33,993 bases of DNA, taken from the NCBI GenBank assembly GCA_023393375.1, contig JAEWLI010000240.1, positions 1 through 33,993 on the forward strand. Direction: 5' to 3'. A model generated the notes under the pieces. That model did not search any database and was not told the origin of the DNA. It saw only the letters and a program-made list of their open reading frames with translations. The DNA is from Bacteroidota bacterium (GTDB taxonomy: Bacteria > Bacteroidota > Bacteroidia > Cytophagales > Cyclobacteriaceae). This document shows, piece by piece, positions 7,465-15,981 of the stretch; the stretch's first letter is position 1, and every line of letters starts with the position of its first letter. The position numbers and the translations under genes are program-made.

Positions 7465-8223
7465 ATGCAAATGCAGAACCAAGTATTTTTAGATCAAACC
7501 GTATTGGTAACTGGCGGTGCCAGTGGTATAGGTGCAGCTATTGTAAAACAATTTGCTGATGAGGGGGCAGCTGTTTTTATAATTGATATCCTGGAAGAAG
7601 AGGGACACAAGTTTTCTGATTTATTAAATGAACATGGAGGAACCACTTATTTTATCAAATGTGATATCAGTGAACCTTCTCAGATAGATTTAATGTCTAA
7701 AGAAGTCAAGGAGAAAGCGGGTAAATTGGATATTTTAATTAATAATGCTGGTATATCGAAATCACAACCGATTTTTTCATTGGAGGTGGAAGATTGGGAT
7801 AAAGTGATAAACACAAATTTGAGAGGAGCATTTTTATGTGCAAAAATGGCAGTGGAAATGATGAAAGAACGGGGTGGAAAAATTATTAACATCGGATCGA
7901 CAAGGGCGTACATGTCCGAACCAGGTTGGGAAGCATATGGAGCCAGTAAAGGTGGAATAGTAGCTTTAACCCACGCACTCGCGATTTCGCTTTCGGAATT
8001 TAAAATACAAGTAAACTGTATCAGTCCGGGATGGATTATGACCCAGGATGAAAATCTTTTGAGAAAAGAAGATCATGATCAACATCCTTCCGGAAGGGTT
8101 GGAAAACCAGAAGATATTGCCAGAGCTTGTACATTTTTGTGTGATCCGAAAAATGATTTTATCAATGGTGAGAATGTAATTATTGATGGTGGTATGACTA
8201 GAAAAATGATCTATTTGGAATAG
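7465..8223 (+). CDS. Short-chain dehydrogenase/reductase (SDR)
   Basis: 252 residues, a classical SDR. The NAD(P) motif is TGGASGIG (16-23), NNAG is at 93-96, and the catalytic tetrad is N118, S145, Y158 and K162 (YGASKGG). Asp41 at the end of beta-strand 2 (VFIIDI) suggests a preference for NAD(H). The C-terminal INGENVIIDGGMTRK is the usual SDR ending. The substrate cannot be assigned; 3-oxoacyl-ACP reductase-like and sugar or alcohol dehydrogenases share this pattern. It is monocistronic or loosely linked to the next gene, 102 bp away. A one-mismatch -7 element, GATATTTG, lies at 7407-7414. Confidence 0.93.
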   Translation: MQMQNQVFLDQTVLVTGGASGIGAAIVKQFADEGAAVFIIDILEEEGHKFSDLLNEHGGTTYFIKCDISEPSQIDLMSKEVKEKAGKLDILINNAGISKSQPIFSLEVEDWDKVINTNLRGAFLCAKMAVEMMKERGGKIINIGSTRAYMSEPGWEAYGASKGGIVALTHALAISLSEFKIQVNCISPGWIMTQDENLLRKEDHDQHPSGRVGKPEDIARACTFLCDPKNDFINGENVIIDGGMTRKMIYLE

Positions 8224-8228
8224 GTTAG

Positions 8229-8267
8229 TCATGACAGAAATAACTTTTTACTGTTTTTTCATGACAG
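8229..8267. repeat. Paired TCATGACAG direct repeats in the SDR-polyamine gene spacer
   Basis: TCATGACAG occurs at 8229-8237 and again at 8259-8267, 30 bp apart (about three helical turns). Each contains the palindrome TCATGA, so the region can also fold (GTCATGA with TCATGAC). It lies just upstream of a -7 element and could be an operator. Confidence 0.35.
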
Positions 8268-8281
8268 GCCACAAATTTTGA

Positions 8282-8289
8282 TATTTTTG
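8282..8289 (+). promoter_or_regulatory. -7 element upstream of carboxy(nor)spermidine dehydrogenase
   Basis: TATTTTTG matches TAnnTTTG exactly and lies 36 bp before the ATG. No convincing -33 TTG is seen, and T-rich DNA makes chance matches likely. Confidence 0.4.
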
Positions 8290-8325
8290 CTCCATATAAT
8301 TTTTTAAATTTAAATAAAGAAAGAG

Positions 8326-9534
8326 ATGAGTAAAGTCCTAATCATAGGCGCCGGTGGCGTCGGAAATGTAGTTGCCCATAAGTGTGCAATGGTTCCCGAG
8401 GTTTTTTCTGAAATTATGCTTGCCAGTAGGACATTGTCTAAGTGTGAGCAGATCGCACGGGACATTGAAGAAATGCGGGGTGTGAAGATTAAAACTGCTA
8501 AAGTGGATGCAGATAATGTACCGGAACTGGTGAAGCTGATCAATGATTTCCAACCAGCCATTGTCATCAATGTGGCATTGCCTTATCAGGACCTGACCAT
8601 CATGGATGCTTGTTTGGAAACCAAAACCCATTACCTGGATACTGCCAACTATGAGCCGAAAGATGTGGCCAAGTTTGAATATAAATGGCAATGGGCTTAT
8701 CAGGAGAAATTTAAAAATGCTGGTATTACAGCTGTTTTAGGTTGTGGTTTTGATCCGGGCGTGACTGGTATTTTTACAGCATATGCCCAAAAGCACCATT
8801 TCGATGAAATTCATTATCTTGATATCGTTGATTGTAATGCAGGTGACCATGGAAAATCATTTGCTACCAACTTCAATCCGGAGATAAACATCAGGGAAAT
8901 TACGGCAAAAGGAAGATTTTATGAAAATGGTCAATGGATAGAAACCGAACCCCTGGAAATACATAAACCCATAGATTATCCGGAAATCGGTCCTAAAGAA
9001 TCTTATCTGCTTTATCATGAAGAGTTGGAATCATTGGTTAAAAACTTTCCTTCTATTAAAAGAGCCCGTTTCTGGATGACTTTTTCGCAAAATTATATTA
9101 CCCATTTACATGTATTGGAAAATGTAGGTATGACCAGGATTGATGCGGTGAAATACAAAGGAATGGATATTGTTCCGCTTGAGTTTCTGAAAGCTGTATT
9201 GCCTGAACCTTCTTCATTAGGAGAAAATTATAAAGGGCAGACCTCTATTGGATGTCAGATCAAAGGAATAAAAGATGGACAAGAGAAGACCTATTTTATT
9301 TATAACAACTGCGATCATGCTGAGTCTTATCGTGAAGTGCGGGCTCAGGCCATTTCGTATACAACCGGAGTTCCTGCCATGATTGGTGCTATGATGGTAC
9401 TTGAAGGGAAATGGAGTGGTGCAGGAGTTTATAATGTTGAGGAATTTAATCCAGATCCATTCATGGAAATGCTAAACAAACATGGTCTGCCTTGGCATGA
9501 AAAAGTGAACTTACCTTTGCCTCATGAATATTAG
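8326..9534 (+). CDS. Carboxynorspermidine/carboxyspermidine dehydrogenase (saccharopine dehydrogenase family)
   Basis: 402 residues. The N-terminal Rossmann motif is GAGGVG (8-13), followed by HKCAMVPEVFSEIMLASRT, and the long C-terminal saccharopine-dehydrogenase domain contains LGCGFDPGVTGIF. This subfamily (NADPH-dependent CASDH/CANSDH) condenses putrescine or diaminopropane with aspartate-semialdehyde to give carboxyspermidine or carboxynorspermidine; the decarboxylase NspC then yields the triamine. This route is established for Vibrio and Bacteroidota. The decarboxylase is not in the window. Generic pipelines tend to call it saccharopine dehydrogenase, but lysine catabolism is less likely. 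A hairpin follows the gene. Confidence 0.88.
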   Translation: MSKVLIIGAGGVGNVVAHKCAMVPEVFSEIMLASRTLSKCEQIARDIEEMRGVKIKTAKVDADNVPELVKLINDFQPAIVINVALPYQDLTIMDACLETKTHYLDTANYEPKDVAKFEYKWQWAYQEKFKNAGITAVLGCGFDPGVTGIFTAYAQKHHFDEIHYLDIVDCNAGDHGKSFATNFNPEINIREITAKGRFYENGQWIETEPLEIHKPIDYPEIGPKESYLLYHEELESLVKNFPSIKRARFWMTFSQNYITHLHVLENVGMTRIDAVKYKGMDIVPLEFLKAVLPEPSSLGENYKGQTSIGCQIKGIKDGQEKTYFIYNNCDHAESYREVRAQAISYTTGVPAMIGAMMVLEGKWSGAGVYNVEEFNPDPFMEMLNKHGLPWHEKVNLPLPHEY

Positions 9535-9550
9535 AATGTAAAATGATGTG

Positions 9551-9575
9551 GAGCGGTTGTTTAAAACAACTGCTC
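9551..9575. terminator. Hairpin between convergent genes
   Basis: The 10-bp stem GAGCGGTTGT / ACAACTGCTC (one G-U) with a 5-nt loop sits between the CASDH stop and the SAM-hydrolase stop, touching the last base of the latter. There is no long T run on either side, so termination is plausible but not certain. Confidence 0.5.
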
Positions 9576-10336
9576 TACTCATTAAAAATCAACATTACCG
9601 GACTATCATAATCCAGGCCGAGGAGTTCATTGGCATTCCCATTGTTGATCCCGATTTCCAACAATCCAAGGCTATTGAATAAAACAAAACAGTCGCCTGC
9701 TTCAGTGTCAGAATACGCTTTATGAATAATTCTGTGTTTCTCCCTACCAAATACTATTGTAAAATCTTTGTTTTTATTTAAGATATCGAAAACCTGCTTC
9801 TCAATATTGGTGATCAGATTACCATAATGATCTACTCTGATAACATGACCACTTATCTGTTTTTTGGTAGCCCGGACTTTCCGTCCTATTAATTGTTGAA
9901 AATTAGTTGTAGAAATCCCAAGATCCTGTAAGGATGTTCCGGAGGCCAATTTTGCAGCAGCAGTTGCAAGAATATTCAATGCAGGGAAAGTAGATTGATT
10001 AGGCATTGGCAGTTCTACGATTTGTTCCGGGGCATGTTCGCTGATTAATGAAAAAAGGCCATTATCGGCACCTATAAAAAAGTGATCTTCTAGTTTTAAA
10101 GCGAGAAACCTGGAAGCATATGCATCATGAATGGCTGTCAGGTGCACAGTGCCAGCTGGAAACTCCCTAAAGACTGACTTGAGGACGAATGAACCATGTG
10201 CAAGATTATAATGTTCAATATTATGGCTGATGTCAACGATTTGTAGTCCGGCATTAAAACTCAGGATCCTTGCTTTAACAGATGCAACATAATGATCGAC
10301 AATTCCGTAATCCGATACAAAAGTGATAATTGCCAT
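9575..10336 (-). CDS. S-adenosyl-L-methionine hydrolase (adenosine-forming), DUF62/SAM-hydroxide adenosyltransferase family
   Basis: 253 residues from ATG 10336 (MAIITFVSDYGIVDHYV). The family cleaves SAM to adenosine and methionine and is related to the bacterial fluorinase/chlorinase. The conserved N-terminal TFVSDYG, the IVDISHNI strand, the central FIGADNGLF and the C-terminal VDHYGNLITNI motif are all present, with the His-rich HDAYASRF region preceding FIGADNG. The longer frame starting at TTG 10375 is rejected because that TTG is part of a TAACTTTG promoter element. It is divergent from phoH with a 102-bp spacer. The physiological reason for SAM hydrolysis is not established. Confidence 0.9.
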   Translation of the reverse strand: MAIITFVSDYGIVDHYVASVKARILSFNAGLQIVDISHNIEHYNLAHGSFVLKSVFREFPAGTVHLTAIHDAYASRFLALKLEDHFFIGADNGLFSLISEHAPEQIVELPMPNQSTFPALNILATAAAKLASGTSLQDLGISTTNFQQLIGRKVRATKKQISGHVIRVDHYGNLITNIEKQVFDILNKNKDFTIVFGREKHRIIHKAYSDTEAGDCFVLFNSLGLLEIGINNGNANELLGLDYDSPVMLIFNE

Positions 10337-10372
10337 ACATGAGATAGAATATTTATATAATTTTGTATAAAG

Positions 10373-10380
10373 CAAAGTTA
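10373..10380 (-). promoter_or_regulatory. -7 element of the SAM hydrolase gene
   Basis: The minus strand reads TAACTTTG, an exact TAnnTTTG match, 36 bp upstream of the ATG at 10336. It overlaps the spurious upstream TTG start of the longest frame. Confidence 0.55.
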
Positions 10381-10438
10381 AAAATAAAACAGGCTCAAAA
10401 AATTAAATAAGTATAATTTTAAAAGATATTTATAGCCT

Positions 10439-11383
10439 TTGGTAGAAAAAGTAATCACACTGGAAAATATCTCGTTGGTAGATTTTCTGGGAATTGGGAA
10501 CGACAACATAAAAGAAGTGGCTTTGGCTTTTCCCAAGTCGAAAATTGTTTCAAGAGGAAACGAGATAAGGATAAAAGGCAGTACCCCCGAAATCCTGAAA
10601 ATCAATGACATCATGAATTCCCTGTTATCGCATTATCATAAATATGGTAAAATTACCCGCGACAATGTGAAAACCTATCTGGAAGAAGATGATGAAGCTT
10701 CGATGGAAGATACCCGTCAGGATATCCTGATTTATGGTACCCGAGGGTTTTTGATCAAGCCTAAGACACCCAACCAAAAAAAATTGGTAGAAGTTGTTAA
10801 AGACAACGATTTGGTTTTTTCTCTTGGTCCTGCAGGTACTGGTAAAACCTATATTTCTGTAGCACTTGCGGTAAGGGCTTTGAAAAATAAGGAAGTTAAA
10901 AAAATCATTATCACCCGGCCTGCTGTAGAAGCTGGTGAAAATCTAGGATTTTTGCCGGGAGATCTGAAAGAAAAAATCGATCCTTATTTACGGCCTATAT
11001 ATGATGCTTTGGAAGATATGATCCCTTCTGAAAAACTAAAGTATTATCAGGAAAATAATGATATTGAAATCGCACCGCTCGCTTACATGAGAGGCCGAAC
11101 TTTGCACAATGCATTTATTTTACTGGATGAAGCCCAAAATACTACAGCCATGCAGATCAAAATGTTCCTGACGAGGATGGGGCCTAATTCAAAAGTGATT
11201 GTAAATGGTGATATTTCTCAAATTGACCTTCCCAAGAATCAGCGATCGGGTCTTGTAGAAGCTGTAAGCATCCTGAAAGATGTAAATGGTATAGGTTTTG
11301 TGGAATTTGATGGAAGAGATGTGGTAAGGCATAAGCTGGTCAAAGACATTATTGAAGCTTATGATAAAGCATCCAACCGTTAG
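10439..11383 (+). CDS. phoH: PhoH family protein (PhoL-like ATPase)
   Basis: 314 residues. A short N-terminal KH-like region (about 1-100) precedes a P-loop ATPase domain with Walker A LGPAGTGKT (129-137) and Walker B ILLDEAQN (from 227). TRPAVEAGENLGFLPGD and MRGRTLHNAFI are hallmark PhoH stretches. The family is implicated in RNA metabolism/ribosome processing together with YbeY; the activity is not well defined. The start is TTG 10439 (MVEKVITLENISLVDF); a TAG in the same frame two codons upstream excludes an earlier start. The TTG lies in a -7-like context (TAGCCTTTG), so promoter and start are close. The GNAT gene follows after 42 bp. Confidence 0.95.
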   Translation: MVEKVITLENISLVDFLGIGNDNIKEVALAFPKSKIVSRGNEIRIKGSTPEILKINDIMNSLLSHYHKYGKITRDNVKTYLEEDDEASMEDTRQDILIYGTRGFLIKPKTPNQKKLVEVVKDNDLVFSLGPAGTGKTYISVALAVRALKNKEVKKIIITRPAVEAGENLGFLPGDLKEKIDPYLRPIYDALEDMIPSEKLKYYQENNDIEIAPLAYMRGRTLHNAFILLDEAQNTTAMQIKMFLTRMGPNSKVIVNGDISQIDLPKNQRSGLVEAVSILKDVNGIGFVEFDGRDVVRHKLVKDIIEAYDKASNR

Positions 11384-11425
11384 AAAACTATTGCAGAAGA
11401 AATATTCTATGTATAAACTATTACA

Positions 11426-11866
11426 ATGCTTTACATCAATAAAATCTCTCAACCTTACGAATTAGATACTGCAATCAGCATCCGGAAAATGGTTTTTGTG
11501 TCTGAACAGAAAGTTCCTGAAGATATGGAACAGGATGAATTTGATGCCACAGCTACGCACTACCTTGCCCTTGACGATGGAAATCCTTGTGGTACTGCCC
11601 GTTGGCGACCTACTTCTGACGGGGTAAAACTGGAAAGGTTTGCAGTACTTAAAAGTTTTAGAAAAAAAGGTGTTGGTGCTGCATTGGTACAGGTTGTTCT
11701 GATGGATGTCCGTGGATTTTTTACCAATCATAAGGTGGATCAGGTTTATTTACATGCCCAGATTGACGCTATTCCTTTTTATGAAAAATTTGGCTTCAAA
11801 AAAACGGGCCCAAGTTTTGATGAATGTGGTATTCAACATTATAAAATGGTATTGGATAAAAATTAA
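11426..11866 (+). CDS. GNAT family N-acetyltransferase
   Basis: 146 residues, a single GNAT fold. The acetyl-CoA pyrophosphate-binding motif is RFAVLKSFRKKGVGAAL (71-87; R79-x2-G82-x-G84). The C-terminal AIPFYEKFGFKKTGPSFDECG is typical of the ElaA/YjcF-type branch, whose substrates are mostly unknown. ATG start, 42 bp after phoH, so it may be cotranscribed. Acetyl acceptor unknown. Confidence 0.92.
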   Translation: MLYINKISQPYELDTAISIRKMVFVSEQKVPEDMEQDEFDATATHYLALDDGNPCGTARWRPTSDGVKLERFAVLKSFRKKGVGAALVQVVLMDVRGFFTNHKVDQVYLHAQIDAIPFYEKFGFKKTGPSFDECGIQHYKMVLDKN

Positions 11867-11958
11867 TTTTTCCCCCCGGTTCACACCTTGTAAGTTTCAA
11901 AAAATGATTACAATAAAAGCTAAAATAAAAAGTTTTAAAATAGCATAAAAAATCAATC

Positions 11959-12339
11959 ATGAAACTGAAAATATATTTATCTACCCTTTTGATCATTTTA
12001 TTTACATTGTTCATAGCCGAAGATGTGTTAGCGCAAAAAAAGGGTGGACCACCTCCCTGGGCACCTGCTCATGGATACCGTGAAAGAACCAGACACATTT
12101 ATTTCCCTCAGCAAAATGTTTATTATGATGTCGAACGAAGTGTTTATATCTATTTAAATAATGGAAATTGGGAAATAGGTGCCCGTATTCCAAAGGGGAT
12201 AAATGCCAATACACTTAGAGATAGCAGACAGGTAGAACTTGTTTTAAATTCTGATCAGCCTCAAAAGTTTAATAGCAGCCACATTAAAAAGTACAGAGAC
12301 AAAGCTGACCCTGCCTGGTCGAAGAAAAAGCGTAAATAG
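11959..12339 (+). CDS. Secreted basic protein of unknown function
   Basis: 126 residues. The N-terminus MKLKIYLSTLLIILFTLFI is a clear Sec signal peptide, with likely cleavage after DVLA (before QKKGG). The mature protein of about 100 residues opens with a glycine/proline-rich GGPPPWAPAHGYRER, has an aromatic core (HIYFPQQNVYYDVERSVYIY) and ends in a strongly basic tail (WSKKKRK). I recall similar periplasmic or secreted proteins in Bacteroidota with PPPWAPAHGY and YYDV motifs but know no function. Its gene neighbours give no clue. Confidence 0.85.
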   Translation: MKLKIYLSTLLIILFTLFIAEDVLAQKKGGPPPWAPAHGYRERTRHIYFPQQNVYYDVERSVYIYLNNGNWEIGARIPKGINANTLRDSRQVELVLNSDQPQKFNSSHIKKYRDKADPAWSKKKRK

Positions 12340-12466
12340 TTGATTTGCGTATTTATTGTTTAAAACTGAAGAATTTACCTTAAATAAGATAAGCATGAAT
12401 CTTCAGCCGAAATACAGCTTATAAATAAAAAATAGTAACCGTTTCAAAGGTTATTTAGGGAAACGT

Positions 12467-12474
12467 TATCTTTG
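12467..12474 (+). promoter_or_regulatory. -7 element of kbl
   Basis: TATCTTTG is an exact TAnnTTTG match, 25 bp before the kbl ATG, giving a short leader. No clear -33 TTG is seen at the expected spacing. Confidence 0.6.
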
Positions 12475-12499
12475 ATTTTACAAATCAACCCAATTTTTT

Positions 12500-13681
12500 A
12501 TGAATAAGAACTTTCATCAACGGATCACTTCAACAGTTACTCAAATACAAGAGGAAGGCTTATACAAGAAGGAAAGGATAATTACCACACCTCAAAGTGC
12601 ATTAATCAAAACTTCAGAAGGTAAAGAAGTGATTAATTTTTGTGCCAATAATTATTTGGGTTTATCTTCTCATCCTAAAGTAGTTGCTGCAGCCAAGGAG
12701 GCACTCAACACCTATGGATATGGCATGTCGTCTGTTCGATTTATTTGTGGTACCCAGGATATCCATAAATCTCTTGAAAAGAAGCTGTCCGATTTTTTGG
12801 GTATGGAAGATACTATTTTGTATGCTGCAGCTTTTGATGCCAATGGCGGTGTGTTCGAACCTTTATTAAATGAAGAAGATGCCATAATTTCCGATGAGCT
12901 CAATCATGCTTCCATTATTGATGGCATTCGGTTGTGTAAAGCTCAAAGGTTCAGGTACCTGAATAATAACATGGATGATCTGGAAACACAACTTAAAAAA
13001 GCTGAACCTGCCAGAACAAGGTTGATTGTGACTGATGGTGTGTTTTCAATGGATGGTACTATTGCCCAGTTGGACAGGATTTGTGATTTAGCCGACAAGT
13101 ATGATGCGGTGGTAATGGTGGATGACAGTCATGCCACTGGTTTTATTGGAAAGACCGGAAGAGGAACCCATGAACTGAAAGGTGTAATGGGCAGGGTTGA
13201 CATTATTACGGGGACCTTGGGGAAAGCATTAGGTGGTGCTATGGGTGGATTTACTTCTGGCAAAAAAGAAGTGATTGACTTGTTGCGGCAAAAATCAAGA
13301 CCCTATTTATTTTCAAATTCTTTATCACCGGTTATTGCCGGTGCTTCTGGTGCAGTATTGGATTTATTGTCCTCCAGTACCGATTTAAGGGATAAACTGG
13401 AATGGAATACCACTTATTTCAGGGACAAAATGAAAGCTGTTGGGTTTGAAATTAAACCAGGTAATCATCCCATCACACCCATTATGTTGTATGATGCATT
13501 GCTGGCACAAAAGTTTGCTGAAACATTATTAAAAAAGGGTATATATGTGATTGGCTTTTATTTCCCGGTGGTACCAAAAGGGCAGGCAAGAATCCGGGTA
13601 CAGATCTCTGCGGTACATGAGAAGGAACACCTTGACGCAGCGGTTCAGGCATTTTATGAAACAAAGCAGGAACTAATGTAG
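12500..13681 (+). CDS. kbl: Glycine C-acetyltransferase (2-amino-3-ketobutyrate CoA ligase)
   Basis: 393 residues, a PLP-dependent alpha-oxoamine synthase. It converts 2-amino-3-ketobutyrate plus CoA to glycine and acetyl-CoA in threonine degradation. The PLP lysine is K242 in TGTLGKALGGAMGG, and the Asp/His pocket is VDDSHATG (207-214). SSVRFICGTQ and QKSRPYLFSNSLSP match E. coli Kbl closely, distinguishing it from BioF, HemA and SPT. Threonine dehydrogenase (tdh), its usual partner, is not adjacent. The C-terminus (QARIRVQISAVHEKEHLDAA) is complete. Confidence 0.93.
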   Translation: MNKNFHQRITSTVTQIQEEGLYKKERIITTPQSALIKTSEGKEVINFCANNYLGLSSHPKVVAAAKEALNTYGYGMSSVRFICGTQDIHKSLEKKLSDFLGMEDTILYAAAFDANGGVFEPLLNEEDAIISDELNHASIIDGIRLCKAQRFRYLNNNMDDLETQLKKAEPARTRLIVTDGVFSMDGTIAQLDRICDLADKYDAVVMVDDSHATGFIGKTGRGTHELKGVMGRVDIITGTLGKALGGAMGGFTSGKKEVIDLLRQKSRPYLFSNSLSPVIAGASGAVLDLLSSSTDLRDKLEWNTTYFRDKMKAVGFEIKPGNHPITPIMLYDALLAQKFAETLLKKGIYVIGFYFPVVPKGQARIRVQISAVHEKEHLDAAVQAFYETKQELM

Positions 13682-13829
13682 CACTATCGTAAAAAAACAA
13701 TAATAACCTATAGGGTTGTAAAGTCGTTTCATGTTTTAAGACACCAATTCCCTTATTCAACTATAATAATTAAGATTCATTTTTACATGGTGGCTATACC
13801 ACTTAAAAGGCAATAAAGATTTTTAATAA

Positions 13830-15392
13830 ATGAAATTATATAAATTTCCGCTCGAAAGATCAGGGGCTTTTTCATCTATTTTTTTGGATTACCTTCGTCA
13901 GGATGATAAACTGACTCCGTTCTATGGACTTTTTCCTGAATTGGAAAACTTTAAATCGCAGATTGAAAAGAAAAAACATTTTGAAAGTAAAAAGAGGATT
14001 TTCCTTCGGGAAGCAATTAACACCCAATACAGCGGAATTGAAAAATCATCCAAGTTTATTGAAAATTTAAAAGGGCTGGCCCACAACGATACCTTTACAA
14101 TAACCACAGGTCACCAACTAAATATTTTTACTGGGCCTTTGTATTTCATTTACAAGATAATCACAGTAATTAATCTTTGTAAAAAGTTAAAGAGTGCTTA
14201 CCCTGAATACAACTTTGTTCCTGTTTATTGGATGGCTTCTGAGGATCATGACGTAGAAGAAATCAATCATTTTCACCTTTTCAATAAAGAATATAAATGG
14301 CTTACAGACCAGACCGGACCAGTTGGTCGATTTAATCTCCATGGAATTGAAAAAATCCTGGAAGAATTGCCTGAAAAAGCATCATTGTTTGAAAGGGCTT
14401 ACCTGCACCATAAAAATCTTTCTGACGCCACAAGGTTTATTGTGAATGAACTGTTTGGCGAAGAAGGTTTGATTGCAATCGATCCTGATCACCCTTTGTT
14501 AAAGAAGGAAATGAAAAAGGTCTTTAATGAAGAAATCCATCATCATCACGCTCATAAAGCAGTAGATGAAACCAATCTGCAATTGGAAAAACTGGGATAT
14601 CCTAAGCAGGTTTATAGCAGGGAAATTAATATTTTTTATATTGAAAATCATCTGAGGGAGCGGATAGTAAAAGAGAACAATACCTATCAGGTTTTAAATA
14701 CAAAAAAGACTTTCAACTCGCAGGAAATTACGGAGTTGATCGAACTTCATCCTGAAAAATTCAGTCCGAATGTTATTTTAAGACCATTGTACCAAGAAAT
14801 GGTATTGCCCAATTTGGCATATATTGGCGGTCCGGCTGAAGTAGCTTATTGGCTGCAATTGAAAGGGGTTTTTGACTGTTATGAGGTGCCATTCCCGATT
14901 ATTTTACCTCGTAATTTTGCATTGTATGTTAATCATGTAAATGCCAAAAAGTTAAACAAGATAAATATCGATCCTGCAGATTTGTTTCTTGATTGGGTAC
15001 AATTAAAAGAAAAATACCTTGCCGACAATGGTCTACAGCAACACCAGCTTACTGAAGAGATCGATCAGATAAAAAAGATTTTCAGTTCCATAAGCGAAAA
15101 AGCAGAAGGAATCGATAAAAGTTTGAAAGGTTTTATAGGTGCTGAGCAAACTAAAATAGAAAAAATAATTTTAGGAATAGAAAAAAAGATCAAAAAATCT
15201 GAAGAAAATACTCATGATGTAGTGGTACGACAGCTGGAATCACTCAAAGAAAAGCTATTTCCGGGAGGTCAATTGCAGGAACGTACCATTAACTTCCTAA
15301 ATTTTTATTTTAATAATCCTGATCTTATCCCTTCTTTACTCCAAAAATTCGACCCTTTGGACTTCAGCATGAATGTATTGATTGAAGAATGA
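13830..15392 (+). CDS. bshC: Putative cysteine ligase of bacillithiol synthesis
   Basis: 520 residues, close to the BshC family length. It is proposed to add cysteine to glucosaminyl-malate in the last step of bacillithiol synthesis. The N-terminal catalytic core has TGHQLNIFTGPLYFIYK (93-109), VYWMASEDHDVEE and the IGGPAEVAYWLQLKGVF stretch, all characteristic. A charged C-terminal coiled-coil segment (about 400-480) precedes LFPGGQLQERTINFLNFY. bshA and bshB are not in the window. The next gene starts 4 bp after its stop. Confidence 0.94.
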   Translation: MKLYKFPLERSGAFSSIFLDYLRQDDKLTPFYGLFPELENFKSQIEKKKHFESKKRIFLREAINTQYSGIEKSSKFIENLKGLAHNDTFTITTGHQLNIFTGPLYFIYKIITVINLCKKLKSAYPEYNFVPVYWMASEDHDVEEINHFHLFNKEYKWLTDQTGPVGRFNLHGIEKILEELPEKASLFERAYLHHKNLSDATRFIVNELFGEEGLIAIDPDHPLLKKEMKKVFNEEIHHHHAHKAVDETNLQLEKLGYPKQVYSREINIFYIENHLRERIVKENNTYQVLNTKKTFNSQEITELIELHPEKFSPNVILRPLYQEMVLPNLAYIGGPAEVAYWLQLKGVFDCYEVPFPIILPRNFALYVNHVNAKKLNKINIDPADLFLDWVQLKEKYLADNGLQQHQLTEEIDQIKKIFSSISEKAEGIDKSLKGFIGAEQTKIEKIILGIEKKIKKSEENTHDVVVRQLESLKEKLFPGGQLQERTINFLNFYFNNPDLIPSLLQKFDPLDFSMNVLIEE

Positions 15393-15396
15393 GGTC

Positions 15397-15969
15397 ATGA
15401 AAAAAGTTGAGCTCAGAAAGATTTATTTACAGAAACGTAGTCAACTTACTCCTGATCAACGTGTGGATTTGAGCTATCAGATCAGTAAGCTTTTTTTTGA
15501 TCAGGTTTATAAACCTTCTTTTTTACATGTTCATATTTTTCTTCCTATCGTCAAATTTAATGAAATAGATACCTGGCAAATTATCAAGCATTTTGAGCAA
15601 AATAAATATCCTACACGGTTACTGATTTCACGTAGTGATCTGCAAACCGGTAAAATGATAAACTATTATTATGATCCTATTCACCGCCTGATAGAAAATA
15701 GATGGGGCATTCCCGAACCGGAAACCGGTGATTTGTGCGATAATGTATCCATCGACCTGGTATTTGTGCCATTATTGGTGTTTGATAGCAACGGCCATAG
15801 GGTAGGGTATGGAAAAGGTTTTTACGACAGGTTTTTAAGTGAATGCAGGAAAGATGTGTTCAAAGTGGGGCTTTCTTATGAGTCGCCAGTTGAATCAATT
15901 GAGGATGTAAATGAAAATGATGTGCGGCTTGATTGCGTAATTACGCCTGAAAGAGTATATTGGTTCTAA
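15397..15969 (+). CDS. 5-formyltetrahydrofolate cyclo-ligase
   Basis: 190 residues from ATG 15397 (MKKVELRKIYLQKRSQL). It converts 5-formyl-THF to 5,10-methenyl-THF with ATP. An N-terminal basic helix, the RWGIPEP strand and the signature GHRVGYGKGFYDRFL (133-147) are present, as is the C-terminal DVRLDCVITPE. The frame extends upstream to a TTG at 15382 inside bshC, but ATG 15397, 4 bp after the bshC stop, fits the family N-terminus. Likely translationally linked to bshC. Confidence 0.94.
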   Translation: MKKVELRKIYLQKRSQLTPDQRVDLSYQISKLFFDQVYKPSFLHVHIFLPIVKFNEIDTWQIIKHFEQNKYPTRLLISRSDLQTGKMINYYYDPIHRLIENRWGIPEPETGDLCDNVSIDLVFVPLLVFDSNGHRVGYGKGFYDRFLSECRKDVFKVGLSYESPVESIEDVNENDVRLDCVITPERVYWF

Positions 15970-15981
15970 ATTTCAGAACCG

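Noticed and set aside
10337..10375. 13-residue N-terminal extension of the SAM hydrolase
   Set aside because: The TTG start is inside the TAACTTTG promoter element and the extra residues are not family-like.
15382..15396. Upstream TTG start for the cyclo-ligase overlapping bshC
   Set aside because: ATG 15397 gives the family-typical N-terminus and lies 4 bp after the bshC stop.
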